A stretch of DNA of 64,000 nt. Source: Buddleja alternifolia. Its lineage: Eukaryota; Streptophyta; Magnoliopsida; Lamiales; Scrophulariaceae. The DNA is taken from contig CM033397.1 in the NCBI GenBank assembly GCA_019426215.1, positions 28,832,480 to 28,896,479 on the forward strand, read 5' to 3'. The notes under the pieces are model-generated. The model did not search any database. It was given only the letters and a program-made list of their open reading frames with translations, and was not told where the DNA came from. The translations under genes were made by a program, and so were the position numbers. Below, piece after piece: positions 45,932-56,024 of the stretch. The first letter of the stretch is position 1. Each line of letters starts with the position of its first letter.

Positions 45932-46117
45932 GGCCTTCTAGAAGGCCTCACGTTCGAATGTGAAGATGCTCTCGTTTGAACTTTGGGTTGTTAACGTTCG
46001 AACGTTGACACCTTCTAGAAGAATATCTAAAATGCTTGGAACGTTTCAGCTACATTAACAGTTGAAAGACGTTGGAACCTCACATTCGAACGTTGAGGTG
46101 CTCACGTTCGAACGTGA
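45932..46117. promoter_or_regulatory. Cluster of palindromes upstream of the LTR TATA box
   Basis: It holds the 16-bp palindrome GGCCTTCTAGAAGGCC (45932-45947), the near-palindrome CACGTTCGAATGTG (45949-45962), the 14-bp palindrome AACGTTCGAACGTT (45993-46006), a CATTCGAACGTT variant (46083-46094), and the 16-bp palindrome TCACGTTCGAACGTGA (46102-46117). All lie 60-245 bp before the TATA box, so they may bind a dimeric factor. The 3' LTR has the same cluster with C-to-T changes. Confidence 0.6.
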
Positions 46118-46175
46118 ACGGCCATTTCAAACTGCTAATTTAATTCTCGTATTTAATTGGTCGGATCTCTTAACC

Positions 46176-46183
46176 TATAAATA
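46176..46183 (+). promoter_or_regulatory. LTR TATA box
   Basis: TATAAATA, matched by TATAAATA at 55006-55013 in the 3' LTR. Transcription would start about 30 bp downstream. Confidence 0.7.
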
Positions 46184-46527
46184 GGTCTTCTCCAGCAGAT
46201 GAAAAGATCACACCAAAAGCATCGGTTTTTCTCTTTTCTCTTACTCTCATATTTTCTCTCTCAAGAGTTCTAAGTGGCCTAAGTTCGTTCGATTCTAAAT
46301 TTAAAGTGGTTTCGAATTTAGAAAGCATATCGTTGTATCTTGGGACGCTTACTGCAAGTAACCCGTACCACCTAGGCGGGACAATTTAGCATTAAGGATA
46401 AAGAGTTCTCTCTCGCCTCTATATAATATTTCTCTGTTCTTAGCTTTTTTGATACGTTAGTGAAGTTTTGTCTAACAAACTTAACGCTAAATTTCGTTGT
46501 TGTTCAAAAGCTATCACTTTGTTCAAA

Positions 46528-47524
46528 TGGATAATATGGCAGATGTTGATGGCGCTACTCGTGATTTCGGTCTTGGATCGGGTGCTAGTCTTGGTCTCAG
46601 TATTGGCTCCGGCTCCGGTGGAGGTTTTGGTTTTAGTTCCGGTTCAAGGCTGGGTCCTGGTTCCAGTTCTGGCTCTGCTCCAGTCCCTGCATTTGTTCTA
46701 ATAGCTAATCCGGTTATACCGGCTCAGGCTGAAAGGCCATCGAAGTTCAGCGGGGCTGACTTCAAAAGATGGCAGCAAAAGATGTTGTTCTACTTTACGA
46801 CTCTGAACCTGGCAAAGTTCTTTAGGTAGGATGCTCCTTATGTCCTTGAGGACTCAACTGACAAGCAACTGAGGGTGGCGTCTGATGCCTGGCATAATAG
46901 TGAATTCCTTTGCAAGAATTCCATACTCAGTGGGTTAGATGATTCGCTTTACAACATCTATCTATCGGTTAAGACCGCTAAAGGCCTCTAAGAGGTGCTG
47001 AATAAGAAGTATAGAACTCAAGAAGTTCGTGGTCGCAAAATTCTTAGACTTCAAGATGGTGGACGCAAAGTCCATGATGAGAGCTTCAAATAATTATTCA
47101 TGAAGTTCATGCTGAGGACATAGCTTTGAGTGAAACTTTCCACGTAGCTTCTATCATTGAGAAGTTACCACCATCTTGGAGAGATTTCAAGAATTACTTG
47201 AAATACAAGAGAAAGGAGATGAGGCTAGAAGACTTGGTCGTCCAACTCAGAATTGATGAAGACAATCGGGTTTCTGACAAGAAGCCTCTGATGCATGAGA
47301 TGGCGAACATCACAGAAGTTCCGAAAAGTTCTAACCGAAAAAGAAAGTTCCAGGGAAAGTCCAAAGGTAACTCCCAGAAAAAGAAAGGCAAGTCGAAACA
47401 GGAAGACGGCTTTTACAATTGTGGTCGTCCTGGACACTGGGCTAGAGACTGCAAAGAGCCCAAGAAAAATAAGTCTCAAGGGCAGGGTTTTGGTCAAAAT
47501 CAGAACAAAGGCAAGAACCAAGTG
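46528..47524 (+). pseudogene. gag: Gag with CCHC knuckle (9.9-kb copia element)
   Basis: It starts MDNMADVD with a Gly/Ser-rich N-terminus encoded by a GGTTCC-like repeat (46580-46680). The Gag core (ADFKRWQQKMLFYF) stops at 46826 and continues through stops near 46990 and 47090. The frame 47126-47524 carries IIEKLPPSWRDFKNYL, a Lys-rich region and the knuckle CGRPGHWARDC (first Cys in FYNC) near 47415-47452. Gag is non-functional because of several stops. Confidence 0.82.
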
Positions 47525-47639
47525 TAGAACTAGGTACACTTGGTTGAAGATGATGTCTAGGGCATCAATGAAATGATGGATGACCTGTCCCACCACCGGG
47601 TGATGATCGATCTGACTGATCTTGATCTCACTGCAGTCG

Positions 47640-48310
47640 TGTTTTAAACCAATTTAGCAGACAACCCGAGAGAGTAGCTCATAGATACTAGGGGCTATTC
47701 ACCACATCTATTATGACAGAGATGCTTTCTCGTCCTATACCCCAACTGATGAACGAATATTGTTCATGGGCAACTCGGCCCATCTCCAGTGGTTAGAATG
47801 GGGAAAGTTGTGCTGAAGATGACTTCATACAAAGAGCTGACATTGACTGAAGTTTTGCATGTACCGAAGATTCGCAAGAATTTGGTATCCGGTTCAGCTT
47901 TGGTCAAGAATGGGTTCAAGATAGTCTTCGAGACTGATAGGTTTTCTTTAACAAATGAGGATTTTAGGTTAGAAAAGGTTACCTTCAGCAAGGCCTTTTC
48001 GAGATGAATGTAATATGCTCTGTTGTAATTGAAAACGAAAGCAATAAAAGTATTGAGATTTCTGTTTATTTGCTTGAGTATTCTAATTTGTGGCATGTTA
48101 GACTAGGACATGTAAATTATACTACTATTCAAAACTTATTATCAACTTTTAAAGTTGAAAATGAACATAAATGTGATATTTTTGTTGAGGCAAAACTAGT
48201 CAAACAATTGTTTCCTTCTGTGGAAAGAAACACCACACCTCTAGAACTTATTCACAGTGATATCTGTAATTTGAAGTTTTGCAAACTAGAGGTGGGAAAA
48301 AATATTTCAT
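47640..48310 (+). pseudogene. Copia protease and integrase start (9.9-kb copia element)
   Basis: A degenerate protease region (LIDTRG near 47678) is followed by [20 protein letters not shown] (47850-47910) and the integrase finger LWHVRLGHVNYTTIQNLL near 48090. The frame ends at the inserted LTR. The first Asp region (LIHSDIC) is near 48248. Confidence 0.72.
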
Positions 48311-49858
48311 TTTTTAGTCTCAAATGGCATACGAAAGGGTCTAGAAAGTGTGGGGGGGGGGGGGCGTTGAATAGACCCTGAAGTCTTTTTCGACTTCAAA
48401 AGATTTCGTACTAAAATGGTTTTTGGACGCTTAAAAATAGTAGACGCTTGAAGTGTCTAATGCTTGACTTAAGTGTTCACTTAAATATAGGCGATTTGGT
48501 GAAGCGTCTAACGAAGACTGTTTTTATAAAGTTAACTTAGATTTCAAGAATTGAATACTACAACCAAATAGGTTTGAGCGTTCACTTCTTTGATCAGTGT
48601 TAGCACAGCGGAATGATTTTTGTAGTCTTCTTTTAAAAGCTTTAGCGTCACAAAAAGTTTCTTAGTTGCTTAGCGTTTGATTGTGTTTTACTTAATCAGT
48701 TTATGCAATGATATAATAGATAAAAGAATTGACTGAAAAGTAAATGACACAATATTTGTAAGGTTCGTTGGGTAGTGTAATCCCAACTACGCCCTTCTTC
48801 TCCTCGAACACTTGGAGGCAATCCACTAAAATGATTCTCAAAGAATCACATAGAATCTTCTACAAATTAGGGAGAGATGGATGTCGATGAATTGAGCTCC
48901 TTGATCACCCAGATTTCTGCTCCAAATCACTTCAATCCCTTTGCTTCTTTCACCCAGAAATATCGCAAGTATCCAACTTCGACTTCACACAGATCGCGAG
49001 GCTTGGATAGGGGTTTTTCTAAAAGGTTTGTTTGATTTTGATAAAGTTCAAACAATTAGGAATATCTCAGTAGTAATATGGGTTTCTCCGAAAAGAATGT
49101 TTGAGACATTGGGTTGACTGTCTCAGGATTTGAAGAAAAGCAAAGAGAATATTTTCTTGAAAGTTTTGGCTTTTCTGAGATTGTAAGGAATGAGACTTCA
49201 ATGCAACAACAATTCAACTTGATAATTGTTCTCTATGTTTGGCTTGTTGTTGAAGTCCTATTTATAGGCATTCTTGGAAAAAGTGTCCGTTTGACACATG
49301 CAAGGGCACGTGTCTCTCACTTCCGCGAGTGAACAACTTTTGTCTTTTTTCCTGAAAATCTGCTGCACAAAAGTTGGTGTTGCAGTCTTTGAATAGTTGA
49401 CAGTCCAATAGGGTGGCTTCTCCGTACGTTTGAAAGTGTCTATCACATTTAATGCTCTTATTAGCATTTAATGCATTTGAATTAAATGTCCGTTGGTATT
49501 TAATGCTTTGAGAATATTTGCATTAAAACTCCTGCTGGATTTAAAAATAAATTCAGGTGAAATCATTTCTGTCCTAAAAGGTAACACTTGATATAGCTGG
49601 TCAATTGGACGCTTGGAGACTTTATCTTCATTCAGAAATCAGACGCTTGAGTCTTCAAACTTTACCACTGATAAACTCACTCAGAAATTATCAGACGCTC
49701 AGCCTAAGACTACTTAGCCTAACAATCTAGAATAGAAATAAAACAAAGCCTATTACAAATCTAACGCTTCAAAGCTGAAAAACAAACTTACATATTTTTG
49801 GGGTCTAACAAAGGTCCTAATTGTCATCATCAAAACATCTAACATGAAATTCCTAATA
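48311..49858 (-). mobile_element. Solo Sirevirus-type LTR inserted in integrase
   Basis: It matches the LTR at 10239-11810 from its plus-strand start block (TCTCAAATGGCATACGAAAG) to the end (CATCTAACATGAAATTCCTAATA). TCAT flanks it (48307-48310, 49859-49862). The integrase codons on both sides join as KYFITFIDDC when it is removed. A run of about 14 G lies at 48352-48365. Confidence 0.88.
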
Positions 49859-49862
49859 TCAT

Positions 49863-50310
49863 TACATTCATAGATGATTGCACAAAGTATTGTTATGTGT
49901 TTACTAAGAAGTAAAGACGAAGAGCTTGGAGCGTTTATACATTACAAAATGGAAGTTGAAAATCAACTTGAAAAAAGGATATAAGCTATTCGGAGTGATA
50001 GAGGCGGAGAATACGGAGCGCCTTTTGATGAATTTTATACCAACTCTGGAATTATTCATCAAACGATGGCACCATATTCACCTCAATCAAATGGCATTGC
50101 CGAACGCAAGAATCGCACTTTCAAAGAAATGATGAATGCGATGTTGTTAAATTTTGGATTACCGCAGAATTGGTGGGGGGAGGTGATCCTCTCCGACAAT
50201 TATATCCTTAACAAGATTCGCCACAAAAGTAGGAGTGAGACTCCGTACAAATTTTGGAAAGGTCAAAAGCCTTCTTACAAGTATCTCAAAGTATGAGGGT
50301 GTTTGGCTAA
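49863..50310 (+). pseudogene. Copia integrase core (9.9-kb copia element)
   Basis: It resumes with FIDDCTKYCYV and continues to a SDRGGEYGAPFDEFY-like second Asp near 50000, then SPQSNGIAERKNRTFKEMM with catalytic Glu near 50100 and PYKFWKGQKPSYKYLKV. A frameshift lies near 49920-49990 and a stop near 50296. Confidence 0.82.
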
Positions 50311-50452
50311 GGTATAAATACCCAAACCCAAAGAAGTTAAGATAGGGCCTAAAGCTATTGACTGTATATTCGTAGGTTATGGACTTAATAGTAGCGCCTA
50401 TCGATTTTTGGTACATAAATAAAAAATATCTGAGATTTATGAAGGTACTATC

Positions 50453-51370
50453 ATGGAATCTAAAAATGCTTCATTTTTCGAGGATGTCTTTCCAAGTAAG
50501 GAAAGAATTGAGCAAATTCCTCTTAAAAAAACCCATCTTGAGTCTACGAGTAGTTCTAATTCCGGGGATGAAGAACCACATCGTAGCAAAAAGGCAAGAG
50601 TTCCGAAATCATTTGGTCCTAATTTTGTATCATATATATTAGAAGGGGAGCCAAAAATGATTAAGGAAGCTTTGTCCGGTCCAGATGCTCAACTCTGAAA
50701 AGAGGCTATCAATAGTGAAATTGAGTCCATTTTGCACAACCATACCTGGGAGTTAGTTGATCTTCCAAAGGAAAGTAAGAATTTAGGTTGTAAATGGATT
50801 CTGAAAAGAAAGTATAAGACTGATGGAACTATTGATAAGTATAATGCCTGTTTGGTAGTTAAAGGACACCGACAAACGGAGGGTCTTGATTTTTTTGATA
50901 CTTATTCTCCAGTAAAGAGAATAACATTTATAAGATTATTCATCACTATTATCGCGTTGCATAACCTTGAAATACATCAAATGGATGTTAAGACAGCATT
51001 TCTGATTGGACAATTAGATGAAGAAATATACATGAAACAACCCGAGGGGTATGTTGCTCCTGGAAAGGAGAAGAAAGTATGTAAACTTGTAAAGTCACTA
51101 TACAGACTTAAACAAGCGCCAAAACAGTTGCATGAAAAATTTGATAGCACAATGTTATCAAATGGTTTCAAGATCAACGAGTATGATAAATGTGTGTATG
51201 TTAGACAAACACATAACGCATATGTCATAGTGCGCCTATATTCGACAATATGTTTATAATGGATTATTATGAATACTAAAGGAATGTTAAAGAAGAACTT
51301 TAACATGAAGAATATGGGACTTGCAGATGTCATCTTAGGGATTAAAATCGTGCGGACTTCTGAAGGACTA
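50453..51370 (+). pseudogene. Copia reverse transcriptase (9.9-kb copia element)
   Basis: A linker with EPHRSKKARVPKSFGPNF, then RT: HNHTWELVDLPKESKNLGCKW, YNACLVVKGH, MDVKTAFLIGQLDEEIYMKQPEG and SLYRLKQAPKQ. The catalytic box is damaged: the open frame ends at 51259 just where YVDD should be (RLYSTICL). The downstream KNMGLADVILGIKI is in another frame. Inactive. Confidence 0.85.
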
Positions 51371-51756
51371 GTCTTATCGCAATCTCATTAGGTTGAGACA
51401 AGTTTGGAAAAGTTCCTTCCGAGCGATAGTGCGCCCGTCAAGACGCCAGTGGACTTGAGCGTTCATCCACGCAAGAACTATGGCGAACCTGTATCGCAGT
51501 TAGAATATGCTAGGGTCATTTGGAGTCTGATGTATATCATGAACTGTACTCGCCCGGATCTACTTTATTCTATGAGCAAGTTGAGTAGGTTTACGAGTAA
51601 TCCTAGTGTAGAGCATTGGAAGGCTTTAACTAGAGTTCTTAAATATTTAAAGTATACTAAATATTATGGATTACACTACTCAAGATATCCAGCTGTAATA
51701 GAGGGATACATCGATGCTAATTGGATATCAGACACAAACGACTCTAAGTCCACAAG

Positions 51757-51886
51757 TGGATTGTATTTATCGTTGGTGGAAGAACGGTGTCATGGAAATC
51801 TTCTAAGCAAACTTACATAGCTGGATTGTATTTATCGTTGGTGGAAGAACGGTGTCATGGAAATCTTCTAAGCAAACTTACATAGC
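51757..51886 (+). repeat. Perfect 65-bp tandem duplication in RNase H
   Basis: Two identical head-to-tail units starting TGGATTGTATTTATCG. The length is not a multiple of three, so it breaks the frame. It has no mobile-element ends. Confidence 0.95.
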
Positions 51887-51973
51887 CCGTCCCACGATGA
51901 AATCAAAATACATAGCTTTAAATAAAGCTGGTGAAGAAGTTGAGTGGCTAAGAAATTTCTTAGAAGATATTCT

Positions 51974-53686
51974 TGTTGTGAATTGAACTAGCGAATAATT
52001 TTTTTTTTCTCCAATTCACATAACCCTGATTCAATTAATGTTTTTGATAATTTCATGGTCACAAAAACGAGATAAAAAATAGGTCGTAATCTAATTACTT
52101 TTTCGATGAAATCCAAAGCCTAGCCTTTTTATTGAGAAGCAATAGATCATTCCTTCCTCTAGATAATCACGCGAAAGATGACCTTCAAATCTTGAAGCTC
52201 GACCTCCTCTACCTTAGACTGGGTTGGGCACCTTTAGGGTTTATGTGGAGGAAAAGAATTTTGTGTTTTACTATTTTTCACTCTCTAAGATGAAAAACTG
52301 ACTTGAGTTCTGATTTTAGTTAAACACCTAGTGCTTAAATAAAAGAATTCTCCTTGCCTTAGGAGAAAAAGGGGGGCGGCCGTGCACTATCCTAGGGATA
52401 GGTGTACTAGGCTTTGTCTAACTCTAATCCCAGTGTCAAGTATTTAATTAATATTCTCAGTCCAATCCAATTGTAATTAATTACAATAATTAAATATATT
52501 TATATTGATTTAATAATATAATTTAATTACAATAATTATCAATACCATACTATTAATATTGATTGAATAAAATAATTTAATTACAATATTAAATATATTT
52601 ATTATAATCAACACACATCCCTTTGATAATTTTCACTCTAAGAAATTACCAAAATACCCTTCAAAAAGTAAAACTCCTTTATTTTATCATCTTTACATAG
52701 TGCGACTCTCTAGGTTCGTCTTGATTGGCATTGGGAGGATTCCAAGAGTATAGTTATCACCAAGCCATCCCGTGAATCTATACCGAAACCCAATCAAGTA
52801 CTAGATGAATATTTTATCACGAAGCTATGTGTTACAAATACCATATGAGTATAAACTCTTCACTGACACAATCCGATCAAGTAAGAGTCATGGAACGTCA
52901 AACTCATACAACATGATACTGTATTGTAATCATACTGATATGAAATTACCAAACTGCGCTTTATATCCAATATAAGTTAGTCATTAATGCTTTGGCCAAA
53001 GACTTTATTTTCACAACACCTATGATGTACAGGTTGCTTCTCGTTTACTTTCGAGACAGTGAACTCCTTATTGGCAGTCCATTTCTCATTGTCGAATGCA
53101 CCAATTGAATTGTACTTCGAGGTCGACCCCCACCAACGAGTAATTGGGCCTAACTACTCTAATAACTTATTCAATGGTACGAGCACAATGTAAATGACTC
53201 CTCAGGTCTAAAGTTCACTCATACTATTATAACGGTAATCTTCATCATTGACTGTCACAGAGTAAAAATCCATGTGATAGGATTACAATGAGTCGTGTTC
53301 GAATATGGTTTCGAATATGTTAACTCCGTTAACCATATTCACGACACCAACTCCCACTATCCAATCAGTGTGAGACTTAGCACTTTCTTTGTCAAAGCAA
53401 GTGTCATACGAGTCGAATCTAAATGCCCAATTTAGATTTTTTAACTCGCAAACCGTCTGTATAAGATCAAGTATTTAACTCCACCAGTGCTCCTACTTAC
53501 CAAATAAGCAGTGGTGAGTAAACCTTGATCTTAAAGACCTATTTGTTCAATACATTCAATGCCACAATAAGATTTATAAAAACAAACTCATGCCTTTTAT
53601 TAATCAATAATAATGTTCATTCAATATAAATAAAACGCCCTCTTAAATCTAATTCCTCAATGGCATAGAGGGCATAACACCTAACA
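51974..53686 (-). mobile_element. Solo LTR (1713 bp), Angela/BARE-like, inverted relative to host element
   Basis: In element orientation it starts TGTTAGGTGTTATGCCC and ends TTCACAACA. ATTC(T/C) flanks it (51969-51973, 53687-53691). It shares long blocks with 1864-3517, for example GCGAGTTAAA(G/A)AATCT(A/T)AATTGG and the GGTCGACCTCGAAGT block. No internal coding region. Confidence 0.87.
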
Positions 53687-54189
53687 ATTCCCTGTTAGGA
53701 AAAACCTGTACCTCCGATTTTAATTCATTACGACTGTATGTTGGCATTTGGGAAAGCTTAGAGTAGTATGTTTAATGGTAAGTCTAGACATATTCGTCGT
53801 AGGTATAACACCATTAAGCAATTGATCTCTAATGAGATTATTTCCATTGATTATGTGAAATCAAAGGAGAATATTGCAGATCATTTGACGAAAGAATTTC
53901 CTAGAGATCAAATATACTGCCTATCAAGAGGAACGAGATTAAAGTCTACCAATTAAGAATGGACACATCAGAAACCCAACCATATTGACTGGAGATCCAA
54001 GACATCATGTTCATTGGGGAGCCTAGTAAATCCAATGATATCTCACTAAGAAAGGTTCAAAGCTAAAAGCTACAAGCTACCTCTTCTGATGTGATAAATT
54101 TTCTTCTAAAGATCTTTGCTTGCGGCATCTTTAACTATTCGGTTTCTCTTGAGATCATGCATTGCATTAATTTCATTCGTGTGGAGGAT

Positions 54190-55307
54190 TGTTGGATATT
54201 TTGTTATTAAAAGTGTGTTGTACATGACTTTTAAATAAGAAATTTGAACACTGTAAGTATCCGGGATAGTAAATATTATTGGATAATATTAATTTACATT
54301 CCAAGTAGATGAGTTTAGCATTTCAAAAATCTCAAATCGGATTAGAAACGAATGAGAAATTAAGTGCTAAAATTAAGTGTTTGAAGTGGGGTATCCCACA
54401 TTGAAAATCTATCAAAGTTTGAATGGTTTATAAACCATTGCCTTGAGGCTAAGGGTTAGCCCTTTAGGTCATAAGATTTTTGTGGGCTTTGTAAGGGGGA
54501 AGGACCTAACCATGGTTCAGTTCACCACACACGAGCGCACACATGCCGCCGCCGCCGTCTGCCTGCGCTCGGGCTCGGGATGGTTTCCGGGTCCCGGGTC
54601 TTGGGCCTGGGCTTGGGCTTGCTAGATAATTAATTTTTTGGAGAAAATTAATTCCATAAAAATTTATCCATTAATTATTTATCCAATAGTTGGTAAATCC
54701 GAACCGTTAAATTGAGGTTGAACAAACGTTGGCCATGTGCGTTCAATTTTGAATTGGCCTTCTAGAAGGCCTCACGTTCGAACATGAATTCGAAGATGCT
54801 CACGTTCGAATGTTGGGTTGTTAACATTCGAACGTTGACACCTTCTAGAAGAATATCTGAAACGCTTGGAACGTTTCAGCTGCATTAACATCTAAAAGAC
54901 ATTGGGACCTCACATTCGAACATTGAGGTGCTCATGTTCGAACGCGAGCGGCATTCTCAGACTGCTAATTTAATTCTCGTATTTAATTGGTCAGATCTCT
55001 TAGCCTATAAATAGGCCTCCTCCAGCAGATGAAAAAATCACACCAAAAGCATCAACTTTTCTCTCTTGTCTCACTCTCATATTTTCTCTCTCAAAAGTTC
55101 TAAGTAGCCTAAGTTCGTTCGGTTCTAAATTTGAAGTGGTTTCGAATTTAGAAAGCATATCGTTGTATCTTGGGATGCTTATTGCAAGTAACCCGTACCA
55201 CCTAGTCGGGGCAATTTAGCGTTAAGGATAGAAAGATCTCTCTCGCGTCGATATAATATTTCTCTATTATTAGCGTTTTTGATACGTTAGTGAAGTTTTG
55301 TCCAACA
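54190..55307 (+). repeat. 3' LTR of the 9.9-kb copia element
   Basis: Starts TGTTGGATAT, ends TCCAACA. It is highly similar to the 5' LTR, including the palindrome cluster (54757-54955) and TATA box 55006-55013. It differs mainly by single-base changes and small indels, many of them C-to-T or G-to-A, so the element is not recent. Confidence 0.92.
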
Positions 55308-55957
55308 TTAACTGCATAAATGAATTTAGGTGTTATTTGCATTATTTTTTATAATATAGAGGGGTAATCAACCATTTTCATACCACATGGGGTAATGCAC
55401 CTCTTTTCAAAAACACGGGAGTCAATTAACCCAACTTATATGTATGTCTTCTATACAGGGAAGTGCCAATACTCTAACGCCACTTAAGCCAACTGGGCCG
55501 CGTGAGTACCAAAATCAAGCGAGGCTAAAAATAAATTAGACCAATCAAATCCTTGAACTCAATCACCCGAGCAACTTGCCCGTTTGACAACCATTGTTCA
55601 CAACTCAGTAAATTTATTGTAATACTATTACAATTGCCTTAAACACTATATATATCTGACTTGAGCATTACAGGGATTGACTTGGGCATCATGCCATCGC
55701 AGGGGCCTGTTGATCAGGAATTTAACCATATGCATCTATGTTTGTAGATAGATGTCCCTAGAATGCATTTTTGTGGAAAGATTTAAACACACTTTTGGGA
55801 CAAGTTCGAATCCAAGCATCATCATTTTGAGTTTATTTGATGGTGCAGGACTAAATCGAAGATTTTATACATGAACACTCAAATTCCATAATTTCCACTT
55901 AGTAAGGTCGTATGACAACTTAAATAACTAACTAGTTATCTTGTACAATAATGTACC

Positions 55958-55983
55958 TTTTTTTTTTTTTTTTTTGGTGATAA
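55958..55983 (-). mobile_element. 26-bp retroposed scrap: poly(A) plus 8 bp with 15-bp TSD
   Basis: A T-run of 18 plus GGTGATAA lies between two perfect copies of GTACAATAATGTACC (55943-55957, 55984-55998). In copy 2 of the duplication only one such site exists. This is the signature of LINE-type target-primed insertion truncated almost to the tail. Confidence 0.8.
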
Positions 55984-56024
55984 GTACAATAATGTACCAT
56001 GAATCGATTTTGTAATGAATAATT

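Larger units (their letters stand above)
45361..46477 (+). repeat. 5' LTR of the 9.9-kb copia element
   Basis: It begins TGTTGGATAT and ends TCTAACA. It contains a GGGTCC/GGGTTC repeat block near 45735-45790, a cluster of TTCGAA-centred palindromes (45932-46117), and a TATA box TATAAATA at 46176-46183. An ORF at 45615 is LTR sequence, not a gene. Confidence 0.92.
51404..53956 (+). pseudogene. Copia RNase H split by a solo LTR (9.9-kb copia element)
   Basis: 51404-51820 holds the RT connection ([26 protein letters not shown]) and the start of RNase H ([18 protein letters not shown]). A 65-bp tandem duplication (51757-51821, 51822-51886) shifts the frame. The domain stops at 51973 in the inserted LTR and resumes at 53692 with PVPPILIHYDC, RHIRRRYNTIKQL and IADHLTKEF to the end at 53956. 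Confidence 0.85.
45361..55307 (+). mobile_element. Ty1/copia retrotransposon, 9.9 kb, with two nested solo LTRs
   Basis: LTRs at 45361-46477 and 54190-55307 (1117 and 1118 bp), a 5-bp near-duplication TTAA(T/C), and the order gag, CCHC, protease, integrase, RT, RNase H on the plus strand. A purine tract GTGGAGGA lies just before the 3' LTR. Integrase is interrupted by a Sirevirus-type solo LTR (48311-49858) and RNase H by an Angela-like solo LTR (51974-53686). After removal of these two insertions, about 6.7 kb of element remains. Confidence 0.92.
44722..55432. mobile_element. TIR element split by a 9.9-kb copia retrotransposon
   Basis: The left part (44722-45360) and right part (55308-55432) have related inverted termini (for example GATTA(T/C)CC and TATTATAAAAA blocks) and are flanked by a 9-bp duplication, AACTTATAT (44713-44721, 55433-55441). 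Without the retrotransposon the element is about 760 bp. Copy 2 of the duplication near 56607 lacks it. Confidence 0.72.
40820..56019. repeat. Tandem duplication copy 1, expanded to about 15 kb by insertions
   Basis: Segments 40820-41150, about 44085-44100 plus 44501-44721, and 55442-56019 match, in the same order and orientation, consecutive segments of 56025-56815 (copy 2). Copy 1 begins and copy 2 begins with AAATTTATGTCATTTGTATATTTGG, and both end with GTAATGAATA. The intervals are filled with several transposons. Copy 2 has none of the intervening elements that could be tested. Confidence 0.75.

Noticed and set aside
46468..46701. Plus-strand ORF rich in Val/Leu/Pro overlapping gag
   Set aside because: Alternate frame of the Gly/Ser-rich gag N-terminus; repetitive DNA gives open frames in several phases.
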